A DNA stretch of 64,000 nt from Variovorax sp. ZS18.2.2 (GTDB taxonomy: Bacteria > Pseudomonadota > Gammaproteobacteria > Burkholderiales > Burkholderiaceae_C): contig NZ_JANLNM010000005.1 of NCBI RefSeq assembly GCF_024701975.1, positions 186,001-250,000 of the forward strand, given 5' to 3'. The notes beneath the pieces were generated by a model, which did not search any database, was not told the origin of the DNA, and was given only the letters and a program-made list of their open reading frames with translations. A program made the translations under genes and the position numbers. Shown here one piece after another: positions 25,787-33,223 of the stretch; the first letter of the stretch is position 1; each line of letters begins with the position of its first letter.

Positions 25787-26704
25787 ATGAAAATTCAGAA
25801 CGTCGAAGATCTGCGTCTCCTGGTCGAGGCCGCGCGCACTGGCTCTCTCACCGCCGCCGCCCAGGTGCTGAAGGTGACGCCGGCCACTGCCAGCAGCATG
25901 CTCAAGCGACTCGAGGGCCAACTGGGGACGAGACTCTTCGAGCGATCCACGCGTTCCATCCGACTGACGAGCCAGGGCCAGAACCTGTTGGGCTATGCCA
26001 GCCGCGCATTGGCGTTGATCGACGAAGGTGAGGCGCAGGCACTGTCGGAAAGCTTCACGTTGTCAGGGATGGTGCGCGTCGCGGCGCCGTCGGACCTGGC
26101 TCGCAGCGTATTGCTGCCATGGTTCAACGAGTTTCTCGCGGCCAACCCGGCCTTGCGTCTGGGACTGTCGGTCAGCGACAGCGTGCACGATGTGCTGCGC
26201 GCCCCCGTCGATGTCGCCCTGCGCTACGGAGCGGCCACGGACCCGAGCGCCGTCGTGCGAGGCCTCGCCACGACGCGACGCGTGCTGTGCGCGTCACCGC
26301 GCTATCTCGAGCGTTTTGGCGCGCCTCGATCGCCCGAAGATTTGCATCGCCACAACTGCCTGATCTTCGAACTGCGCAGCACACGGTATGTCGACTGGCG
26401 TTTCGAGCGGGATGGTGAATGGGCGAGCGTGAAGGTGGCAGGCGATCGCGAGGTGGACGACGCCGCCATCGCTCACCAGTGGGCGCTGGCGGGCGAGGGC
26501 CTCCTCTACAAGTCGGAACTGGATTTGATTCACGATCTGGCGTCGGGCCAACTGGTGCGCCTGCTGCCGCAGTGGCGCGGCGAACACTACCCGTTGAACG
26601 CAGTGTTTGCCAGCAATCGCTTCATGCCGCTGCGTGTGAGGAGCCTGGTCGATTTCCTTGCCGCTCGTCTGGCGGAGGTTCCGATGCTGAAAGCCTCCGC
26701 GTAA
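25787..26704 (+). CDS. LysR family transcriptional regulator
   Basis: Typical LysR regulator: winged helix-turn-helix at residues 1-60 (LLVEAARTGSLTAAAQVLKVTPATASSMLKRLE) and a C-terminal effector domain (MVRVAAPSDLARSVLLPW onward). The frame is open from 25583; ATG at 25787 (MKIQNVEDLR) fits the family best, giving 305 residues. ATG at 25772 is an alternative; neither has a clear ribosome-binding site. It is divergent from the SDR-MBL pair and most likely controls it. Confidence 0.92.
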   Translation: MKIQNVEDLRLLVEAARTGSLTAAAQVLKVTPATASSMLKRLEGQLGTRLFERSTRSIRLTSQGQNLLGYASRALALIDEGEAQALSESFTLSGMVRVAAPSDLARSVLLPWFNEFLAANPALRLGLSVSDSVHDVLRAPVDVALRYGAATDPSAVVRGLATTRRVLCASPRYLERFGAPRSPEDLHRHNCLIFELRSTRYVDWRFERDGEWASVKVAGDREVDDAAIAHQWALAGEGLLYKSELDLIHDLASGQLVRLLPQWRGEHYPLNAVFASNRFMPLRVRSLVDFLAARLAEVPMLKASA

Positions 26705-26783
26705 GTCGGCGTGCCAAGGCAGGCCGCATGCGCTTCGACGCACCCGCAGACAGCCATGCAGGCGAGCAGATATCGCCTCAACA

Positions 26784-27995
26784 TCAGAAACCCGGCTGGC
26801 CAGCGGCGAGCGGCTTGAAGCGGTAGACCCGATAGGGCGCCTTGTTCTTCGCAATGCCGTCGGCTTGCAAGGCGCTCGTCAATGTCAGCTGTGCGGCGCC
26901 GGTGTACATGTGGCCGTCGCTGTTGTAGGTCACGCCATCGGGCCACACCATGTCGGGATCGGCGACGAAGCGTCGGTACTTGCGGGTGTCGGGCGGGATG
27001 ATGCCAATGGCGCGTTCGCCGACCTCGGTGAGGTAGAGGTTGTCGGCGCGGTCGATCGACAGGCCGCCGTTGAAGGGCTTGTCTGCATAGGTCTGGACCT
27101 TGGCGCCAAGCCCGGCCGCATCCAGCTTGCGATCGAGCAGGTCGCTCATGCGAATGCGGTACATCCTGTAGCCGGACAGCGGTGCGAAATAGAGCCATTC
27201 GCTCCGGTGATCCAGTGCGATGCCGTCCACGCCCACATGAAGCGCGAAGGTCCCGGCGGTCGATGTGCCCTGGTCCCACCGGATAGGTTCCTTGACGGGT
27301 TGGACGCTCGGGTGCCCCTGCAGAAGGCGGCGACTCTTGCCGGTCGCAAGATCGACGACCACCAGCGCGGCCTTGTCGCCCGTACCTTTGGAGTCTTCGC
27401 CGATGGCCTCGTCTGCCACAACGATCACGTTGTGCTTTGCGTCCACCACGAAGTCGTTGTGCTGTGACTCGGTCACCGTGGCCTCACCGCTGATTCGTAT
27501 GACACGCTCCAGCTTGTTGCGACGGGTGTTCCACCCCACCAGCTTGGGCACCAGGCCTGCGGGCCGCCCGGCCGCCTTGTCCACCGACTTGGCCGAGTCC
27601 AGCATCCAGAGGATGCCCTTGCTGTCCGTGTGCAGGCCGAGCACCCAGTCGAGGCAGTGATCGAACGCCTGTTTCCAGCTGCCGTCGGGGTTCTTGCAAC
27701 TTTGCCAATCGACACCTGGATAGGGCGTCGTGGACTTGCGGTCCTCGTTCAGGAGCGCGACCTGCACGGCCGGTGAGTAGAAGGGGTGGTAGCCGATCAC
27801 GATCCTGCCGTTCCCCAACTGGGTGATGCCGCCGACACCGGCCGCATCGAGTTCTGCATAGAGCTCCGGCTTCGCCGCGGGGGCATCGCTCGCGTTGGCT
27901 TCGGCGTACGCGGAAAACGGCGCAGCGGCGGCCGCGAAGATGCAGGCGAAGCCTGCCAGGACGGCGCGCATGCGGCTGCGGGAAATCATGTTCAC
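26784..27995 (-). CDS. Secreted yellow/major-royal-jelly-family protein
   Basis: A 403-residue protein with a signal peptide (about 1-31, ending AYA) and a six-bladed propeller fold of the yellow/MRJP (L-dopachrome tautomerase-related) family. Visible blade segments include HTDSKGILWMLDS, HNDFVVDAKHNVIVVAD, GVDGIALDHRSEWLYFAPL and GGLSIDRADNLYLTEV. Bacterial members are secreted or periplasmic and of unknown substrate. It is convergent with the LysR gene and divergent from the Bug protein gene. Confidence 0.88.
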   Translation of the reverse strand: MNMISRSRMRAVLAGFACIFAAAAAPFSAYAEANASDAPAAKPELYAELDAAGVGGITQLGNGRIVIGYHPFYSPAVQVALLNEDRKSTTPYPGVDWQSCKNPDGSWKQAFDHCLDWVLGLHTDSKGILWMLDSAKSVDKAAGRPAGLVPKLVGWNTRRNKLERVIRISGEATVTESQHNDFVVDAKHNVIVVADEAIGEDSKGTGDKAALVVVDLATGKSRRLLQGHPSVQPVKEPIRWDQGTSTAGTFALHVGVDGIALDHRSEWLYFAPLSGYRMYRIRMSDLLDRKLDAAGLGAKVQTYADKPFNGGLSIDRADNLYLTEVGERAIGIIPPDTRKYRRFVADPDMVWPDGVTYNSDGHMYTGAAQLTLTSALQADGIAKNKAPYRVYRFKPLAAGQPGF

Positions 27996-28303
27996 TTGTC
28001 AGTCTCCTGTCGTTGGGGGCTGTCCGGCGTCGATCGTGTCGCGGACGCTCGGCGAGTCAGTGTCATGGCGGCGCAGACGCATGAAAAGCTGCGAAACGAC
28101 GAAACACTTTCAACGAATCCCGGGAAATCCGGCAGAGACTGGCGATCCGTCGGCGGCCAGAACGTGTTCTGCGATCGCGCCGACAGCGGTGATTTGCATG
28201 CACCCCCCCGCGCACTGAAAAAGTGTTTCCCGCCTCGAAGCTTGGCGCCGCACGGGATAGGCGATGCAATCGCCCGCATCAAATTACAACGGAGACAACC
28301 AGC
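27996..28303. promoter_or_regulatory. Divergent intergenic region with inverted GAAACACTTT boxes
   Basis: This 308-base gene-free stretch separates two divergent genes for exported proteins. It contains GAAACACTTT at 28101-28110 and its exact inverse AAAGTGTTTC at 28220-28229, the latter inside a small hairpin (CACTGAAAAAGTG). No further structure was seen. A shared regulator site is the simplest reading. Confidence 0.4.
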
Positions 28304-29281
28304 ATGCACCGCATCCCAGCCACTCGCCTGCGATCCGCCACGACGGCCGCCTTGCTCGGCCTGGTCGCCATCGCTTCTGTACACGCGCAGGACCGATACC
28401 CCACCAAGGCCATCCGGCTGGTGGTGCCGTTTCCCGCCGGCACCGCGCCCGATGTGATGGCGCGCTACTGGGGCGACCGGGTGAGCAAGCAACTGCAGCA
28501 GCCGGTGATCGTGGAAAACCGGGCCGGTGCGTCGACCATCGTCGGGACGCAGGCCGTCGTCACTTCGCCCGCGGACGGCTACACGCTGCTCTACACCGCC
28601 AGCGGCACGGTCACGATCAACCCCTTCGCCTACAAGAAGCTCCCTTACCAGCCGCAGGACCTGGTGCCGGTCACGCGCATGCTGTCCATTCCGCTCGTGG
28701 TCTCGGTGCCGACGGAGTCGCCCTACAAGACGCTGGCCGACCTCATCAAGGCGGCCAAGACGAGGCCCGGCCAGGTGAGCTACGCGTCCTACGGCATGGG
28801 CACCGTGCCCCACATGTCGATGGCCTATTTCGCCAACAGCGCGGGGCTGGCGCTCAACCACATCCCCTATCGCGACGGCGGCCTGACCGACCTGATCGGG
28901 GGCCGGGTGGACGTGGCGTTCTCGCCCATCGCGGACGTGCTGCCCTACATCAAGGCCGGCAAGGTCCGGCCCCTGGCCGTGTCCAGTGTCCGCAGGCTCG
29001 ACTCGCTGGCCCAGGTGCCGACCGTGGCGGAGAGTTTTCCCGGCTTCGAAGGCGATTCATGGCACGGCGTCTTCGCGCTCAAGGGCACGCCGCAATCGGT
29101 CATCGACCAGCTGGGCGCGGTGTCGCGCCGCATCGCGGAGTCGGGCGAGTACCGGCAGTACCTGAGCGAGTTCGGATTGGTGCCGGTGGGCGGCTCGCCG
29201 GCAGATTTCGCCCAGGTCATCGAAGCCGAGTCCAGGCGCTGGGCCAAGGTGGTCAAGGACAACAGCATCTCGCTTGAATAG
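28304..29281 (+). CDS. Bug-family tripartite tricarboxylate transporter solute-binding protein
   Basis: Periplasmic binding protein of the Bug/TctC family, 325 residues. A signal peptide ends at VHAQ (about residue 28) and is followed by the family hallmarks YPTKAIRLVVPFPAGTAPDVMAR and NRAGASTIVGTQAV. The ATG at 28304 follows a GGAG by about ten bases; longer in-frame starts lack a signal peptide at the N-terminus. No TctA/TctB membrane genes are nearby, so it is an orphan, as hundreds of Bug proteins are in Comamonadaceae and Alcaligenaceae. Confidence 0.95.
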   Translation: MHRIPATRLRSATTAALLGLVAIASVHAQDRYPTKAIRLVVPFPAGTAPDVMARYWGDRVSKQLQQPVIVENRAGASTIVGTQAVVTSPADGYTLLYTASGTVTINPFAYKKLPYQPQDLVPVTRMLSIPLVVSVPTESPYKTLADLIKAAKTRPGQVSYASYGMGTVPHMSMAYFANSAGLALNHIPYRDGGLTDLIGGRVDVAFSPIADVLPYIKAGKVRPLAVSSVRRLDSLAQVPTVAESFPGFEGDSWHGVFALKGTPQSVIDQLGAVSRRIAESGEYRQYLSEFGLVPVGGSPADFAQVIEAESRRWAKVVKDNSISLE

Positions 29282-29343
29282 CCCCTGCCGGCCTTTGGGC
29301 TTGCCGTCATCGGCGTCGCGCCGGCCGCACCGCCGACGCGGTT

Positions 29344-29367
29344 GAAGAAGAAGAAGAAAAAGAAGAA
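29344..29367 (+). repeat. GAA/AAG microsatellite
   Basis: A run of AAG triplets interrupted by one AAA (24 bases) stands out in the GC-rich background, in the gap between the Bug gene and a small membrane-protein gene. It could slip and vary in length between strains. Read as protein it would encode a poly-lysine start, which I consider untranslated. Confidence 0.6.
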
Positions 29368-29527
29368 CAGGCATTCCCCGCAGGGCGCGGTCGGGCGCAC
29401 GATCGATGCGATGCACGCGGCGAGCGCGGCCATCTCGTGCACCATGATTTTTTTCGGCCCGGCATTGCGGGTTCCGGCAGTCTCGTTCGGCAGACAGGCA
29501 ATTCATCCGAACGAAACACCTGCCGCC

Positions 29528-29848
29528 ATGCCGCCAGACCCCACCTCCCACGCCGGCGGCCTCGCGCCCGGCCCGCACCCTTCGCACGACACCGACCGGC
29601 GCCGCGCCCGGTTCGCGCTGCCCCAGGCGTTCTGGATCGGCCTGACCCTCGCCACGCCGATCGCGGCCCTCGCGGGCTGGTACTTCTTCGGGCTGGACCG
29701 CTTCGGCGCCTGGTCGAGCGATGCATGGAGCCGCTGGCTGATGCTGGGGTCGGCCGCCTTCGTCGTCCTGCTGCATTTGGTGATCCTGGCGATGCTGATC
29801 GCCGAGGCAAGACCCGTCGAGCGTCCGCCGCAAGAGCCGCCGCCCTGA
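29528..29848 (+). CDS. Small membrane protein, unknown function
   Basis: A 106-residue protein with a Pro/His-rich N-terminus and two predicted membrane helices (FWIGLTLATPIAALAGWYFF and WLMLGSAAFVVLLHLVILAMLI), ending Pro-rich. The frame is open from a TTG at 29342 through the AAG repeat, but ATG at 29528 (MPPDPTSHAGG) gives a more sensible protein. No ribosome-binding site is clear. I do not recognise the family. It is 43 bases from the following lipoprotein gene. Confidence 0.5.
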   Translation: MPPDPTSHAGGLAPGPHPSHDTDRRRARFALPQAFWIGLTLATPIAALAGWYFFGLDRFGAWSSDAWSRWLMLGSAAFVVLLHLVILAMLIAEARPVERPPQEPPP

Positions 29849-29891
29849 CGCAGCCGCCTGGCCCGCACCCTTTTCCAGAACGGAGACCGAC

Positions 29892-30601
29892 TTGATTTTT
29901 CTTCCCGCACGCCTGCGGGCGGCCTGTCGCCGCCTGTTCCGGATCACCCTGTCGGTCCTTGCGGCCAGCGTCCTGATCGTTGCCTGCGGCGGCAGCGGCG
30001 GCGGCACGGCCGCATCGCCCGCGCCCCTGCTCGCCAAGAACCCCGCCGAGGCGACACCGCCCGGTCCGCGCGACTGCTCGGTCACGCTCGAGGCGACTCG
30101 ATCCTGCACGGCGCCTACGGCTACAACCAGCGCCTGCCCGAACCGCCCGCCGCCGTGCTCAAGCGCATGCGCCCCGCCTACACGGTGATCGACAACGCGG
30201 TGGCGGGCACCGCGGCGATCCAGCGCGAGCCCAGTTTCGTGGCCACGCCGGTCACCACCCGTTTCGTGGTGCTGGAGCACGGCATCAACGACGGGCAGCT
30301 CGGCTATCCCTACGAGGCGCCGCTGCGCAGCATGGTCGCGCATGTCCAGGCGGCGGGCCGCACGCCGGTCATCACCGGGCTCACGCGGCAGCCGCAGCCC
30401 GTGCGCGGACGCGACTTCTACGACGGCATGGCCCGGCAGATCGCCGACGAGACCGGCGCGCTGTTCGCCGACTGGGGCTCCGTGGGCTTTTCACCGGACG
30501 AAATGGCGGACGTGCTGCACCCGGGCCCGATCTACAGCGAGCGCCTCGTGGCGCGCCTTGTCTCCCTGCTCGACAAGGCGGCACCCGAGTGCGTGCACTG
30601 A
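29892..30601 (+). pseudogene. SGNH/GDSL hydrolase lipoprotein, frameshifted
   Basis: The first frame (TTG 29892 after CGGAGA) encodes a lipoprotein signal, LIVACGG, and runs to CSVTLE. The second frame from 30092 continues with the block I motif GDSIL, then VLEHGINDGQ (block III-like) and the C-terminal Asp-x-x-His in ADVLHPG. A single G is missing at about 30090-30093 (GAGGCGAC where GAGGGCGAC would keep frame). Restoring it gives a complete SGNH hydrolase of about 236 residues. No slippery heptamer is present, so it is a real pseudogene or a sequencing error in a G run. Confidence 0.8.
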
Positions 30602-30709
30602 CTTTTTTCAGACGCGCACCCGTCGATTACGGGTTTTGACGACCCCGTTCGGCAAGTCATCGAAGTTCACACCAAAGCCCCGCCTCCCCTCAACCAGCCT
30701 GGAGCCCCA

Positions 30710-31303
30710 ATGAGCACCTTCGGCCTCGCCACCCCCTCCCGTTTCGCCCTTGGCGCCGCCTGGCTGGCGCGCAGGATGGGCGGATCGCGCCCTGCCGCAG
30801 CGCCCCCGCCGGCCGGCGGGCGGAAGAAGCCCGTTCCCACCGCCGCCCGCGAAAGCGTCGACCTGCGGCAGCCGCTGCGCGCGATGTCGCAGGCCCAGGG
30901 ACCGATGCTGGCGCGCCTGGGCATCGACTTCAATCTGTTCCTTCCGGACGATCCGCTGCTGGTGTTCGCGATCCCCGACGAACTCCACGCGCTCATCGGG
31001 GACATCGTCGGCGTAGCCACCGAGGTGCTGCAGCCAGACACGACGCTGCACGTGATGGCCCGCATCGACGGCGGGCATGCGGTGGTCAACTGGTGCGACA
31101 CCGGCGCCGGGACGCAGCGCCTCGCCGCGGCGTTCAGCCGGCCGGCCAGCGCAGCGGACGACCGCATCCGGGCCTGCCAGGCGGTCGTGAGCCGGCACGG
31201 CGCGCGCATCTACACCGCGCCCTCGCCGCTGGGCGACGGCTGCCTCACCCTGCGGTTTCCGCTGCAGGGCCGCTACGGCACGCGTTCATCCGGTTTCCTG
31301 TGA
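30710..31303 (+). CDS. Isolated GHKL (histidine-kinase-like) ATPase domain protein
   Basis: A 197-residue protein. Residues 1-60 are low-complexity and basic. The rest resembles a histidine-kinase ATPase domain: ELHALIGDIVGVATEVL at the N-box position (the usual Asn is replaced), VVNWCDTGAG (G1 box) and ACQAVVSRHGARIYTAPSPLGDGCLTLRFPL (G2 region and last strand). There is no dimerisation/phosphoacceptor domain, sensor or response regulator beside it. The loss of the N-box Asn suggests it may bind a partner rather than hydrolyse ATP. Assignment is by motif and tentative. Confidence 0.6.
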   Translation: MSTFGLATPSRFALGAAWLARRMGGSRPAAAPPPAGGRKKPVPTAARESVDLRQPLRAMSQAQGPMLARLGIDFNLFLPDDPLLVFAIPDELHALIGDIVGVATEVLQPDTTLHVMARIDGGHAVVNWCDTGAGTQRLAAAFSRPASAADDRIRACQAVVSRHGARIYTAPSPLGDGCLTLRFPLQGRYGTRSSGFL

Positions 31304-31626
31304 TGCACGGCACGCTGTCCCTGCCCATGCGGCACCACAACGCCCCTTCGCCCTCGCGGTTCACCCTGTCGCGCCGGGCCGATGGGCTCTGCATCGGCTG
31401 CGCGGCGGCCGCGCTGGCGGCGGCCGGGTTCGCGCTCTCCTTGAGCCTCAGCGTCTGCAAACAGCCGGCCGGCGGCGCCGACCGTTCCACGCTCGCACCC
31501 ATCCTGCGCGGCAGCGCCGACCCGGGCCCTCGCGGCGCGCGCTGCGTCGTCCCCAGCCCTGCTGCCGCACCGGCCGCCGGCGCACGCCCGACCCGCGCCG
31601 GCAAACGGCGCGCGATCATTGTTTAA
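31303..31626 (+). CDS. Small hypothetical protein with one membrane helix
   Basis: A 107-codon frame whose ATG overlaps the TGA of the GHKL-like gene (TGATG), suggesting translational coupling. It has one hydrophobic segment (about residues 32-50, CIGCAAAALAAAGFALSLSLS) and a basic, Pro/Ala-rich tail. No family recognised. High-GC DNA produces chance frames, so this is a weak call resting on the overlap. Confidence 0.35.
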   Translation: MHGTLSLPMRHHNAPSPSRFTLSRRADGLCIGCAAAALAAAGFALSLSLSVCKQPAGGADRSTLAPILRGSADPGPRGARCVVPSPAAAPAAGARPTRAGKRRAIIV

Positions 31627-31703
31627 ATCCGTTACTCGAGTGAGATAAATTCATGCTCGCAAGCCTCGCTCCGTTTTCGAACGACTTGCACACCCACCCC
31701 TCC

Positions 31704-32204
31704 ATGCCGGACCGCGTCCCTCCTTCCCGTGTCGAAACCCTCTATGGCGAGCACCATGGATGGCTGCTGGGTTGGCTGCGCCGCAAGCTGGGCAACGCTT
31801 TCGATGCGGCCGACCTTGCGCAGGACACCTTCATGCGCATGCTGGGCCGGCCGCGCGAGCTGGACGAGGTGCGCGAGCCGCGGGCATGGCTCACCACCAT
31901 CGCCCACGGCCTGGTGGTCGACCACGTGCGCCGTCGCACGCTCGAGCGCGCCTGCCTCGACGCCATCGCGAGCCTGCCCGAGCAGCAGGCGCCCTCGCCC
32001 GAAACGCAGCTGATGCTGATCGAGGCGCTGGTGCGCATCGACGCCATGCTCGACGGCCTGCCGGCGAAAGCGCGCAGCGCCTTCCTGCTCTCGCGGCTGG
32101 ACGGCCTGAACTACAACGAGATCGCCGAGCGGCTGCATGTGAGCCTGAGCTCGGTCGAAAAGTACATGGCAAGCGCGATCCGCCACTGCCTGGCCCTGAA
32201 ATGA
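31704..32204 (+). CDS. FecI-type ECF sigma factor
   Basis: Extracytoplasmic-function sigma factor of the iron-siderophore class. Region 2 is seen as DAADLAQDTFMRML and PRAWLTTIAHGLVVDHVRRR, region 4 as LDGLNYNEIAERLHVSLSSVEKYM. The frame is open from ATG 31653, but ATG 31704 (MPDRVPPSRVETLYGEHH) matches the usual FecI N-terminus; GATAAAT at 31644-31650 could be a -10 that excludes the first ATG. Its stop overlaps the fecR start (ATGA). It should direct transcription of the receptor gene when FecR signals ligand binding. Confidence 0.93.
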   Translation: MPDRVPPSRVETLYGEHHGWLLGWLRRKLGNAFDAADLAQDTFMRMLGRPRELDEVREPRAWLTTIAHGLVVDHVRRRTLERACLDAIASLPEQQAPSPETQLMLIEALVRIDAMLDGLPAKARSAFLLSRLDGLNYNEIAERLHVSLSSVEKYMASAIRHCLALK

Positions 32205-33223
32205 AACCGGCATTCCTCGACCCCACCGCCAGCGGCCAGAGCCCGCAGGCCCTGCTCGACCAGGCCATCGCCTGGGCCGTGCGCCTCGGCTCGGGCAGCG
32301 CCGACGCCGGCGTGCACGACGCCTGCGGCGCATGGCGCGCCGCGCATCCTTCGCACGAAGAAGCCTGGCAGCAGGTGCAGGCGGTGGAAGACGCCTTCCG
32401 CCAGGTGCCGGCCGTGGGGGGCACGAGCGGCGCGTTGGCACATGGCGCGCTCCAGGCCGCGACCCGGGCCCGCACGCAAAGCCGGCGCAGCGCCCTCGGC
32501 GTGATGGGCCTGGCCCTCACCGGCGGCGTGCTCGGCCTCCTGGTCTGGCGCGAGGCGCCCTGGCTGCAGCGCACCGACTACGCCACCGCCGTCGGTGAGC
32601 GCCGGCGCGTGACGCTGGCGGACGGCACCGAGCTGAACCTGAACACCGGCTCCGAGGTGCAGGTGGTCTTCTCGCCGCGCCAGCGCCTGATCGTGCTGCG
32701 CCGCGGCGAACTCTTCGTGCGCACCGGCAGCGATGCCGGGGCGATGTTCGGCAAGCGCACCTTCTGGGTCCATGCACCGCAGGCGCGCTTCGAGGCGCTC
32801 GGCACGCGCTTCGGCGTGCGGCAGCAGGACGGCGAGACCCGGCTCTCGCTGACCGAAGGCCGCGTCGCCATCCATGCCGGCGACGCGCCGCGGGTCGTGG
32901 CGCAGGCCGGCGACGGCTACGTCATCCGCGGCGACGCGACCGCGCCGCAGCGCATCGTGGACCGCAGCTTCGAGGCCGACGCCTGGACCGACGGCGCGAT
33001 CGTGGCCCGGCAGATGCGCCTGGATGCCTTCGTGGCCGAACTGGCGCGCTACCGCGACGCACCGCTGCGTTGCGATCCGGAGATCGCGTCACTGCGCGTG
33101 TCCGGCGTGTTCCAGCTCGGCGGGCCCGACCCGGTCGGCCGCGCGCTCGACGCGCTGGTGCGCACGCTGCCGGTGAAACTCGAACGTGGAGCGGACGGCA
33201 CATTGACTGTCTCGAAACGTTGA
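32201..33223 (+). CDS. FecR-type anti-sigma/sigma regulator
   Basis: Inner-membrane regulator that carries the signal from the TonB receptor to the sigma factor. The 340-residue protein has an N-terminal cytoplasmic domain (WAVRLGSG...CGAWRAAHPSHEEAWQ), one membrane helix (about 88-106) and the FecR periplasmic core (YATAVGERRRVTLADGTELNLNTGS; TFWVHAPQARFEALGTRFGVRQ). ATG overlaps the FecI stop, and its own stop overlaps the receptor start, so the three are tightly coupled. Confidence 0.95.
   Translation: MKPAFLDPTASGQSPQALLDQAIAWAVRLGSGSADAGVHDACGAWRAAHPSHEEAWQQVQAVEDAFRQVPAVGGTSGALAHGALQAATRARTQSRRSALGVMGLALTGGVLGLLVWREAPWLQRTDYATAVGERRRVTLADGTELNLNTGSEVQVVFSPRQRLIVLRRGELFVRTGSDAGAMFGKRTFWVHAPQARFEALGTRFGVRQQDGETRLSLTEGRVAIHAGDAPRVVAQAGDGYVIRGDATAPQRIVDRSFEADAWTDGAIVARQMRLDAFVAELARYRDAPLRCDPEIASLRVSGVFQLGGPDPVGRALDALVRTLPVKLERGADGTLTVSKR

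Noticed and set aside
28264..29277. A second long frame on the same strand inside the Bug gene
   Set aside because: Out-of-frame, His/Arg/Gly-rich shadow of a well-supported gene with a signal peptide.
29057..30343. A 428-codon minus-strand frame across the Bug gene end, membrane gene and SGNH pseudogene
   Set aside because: Low-complexity Arg/Ala/Gly sequence with no motif; the plus-strand genes explain the region.
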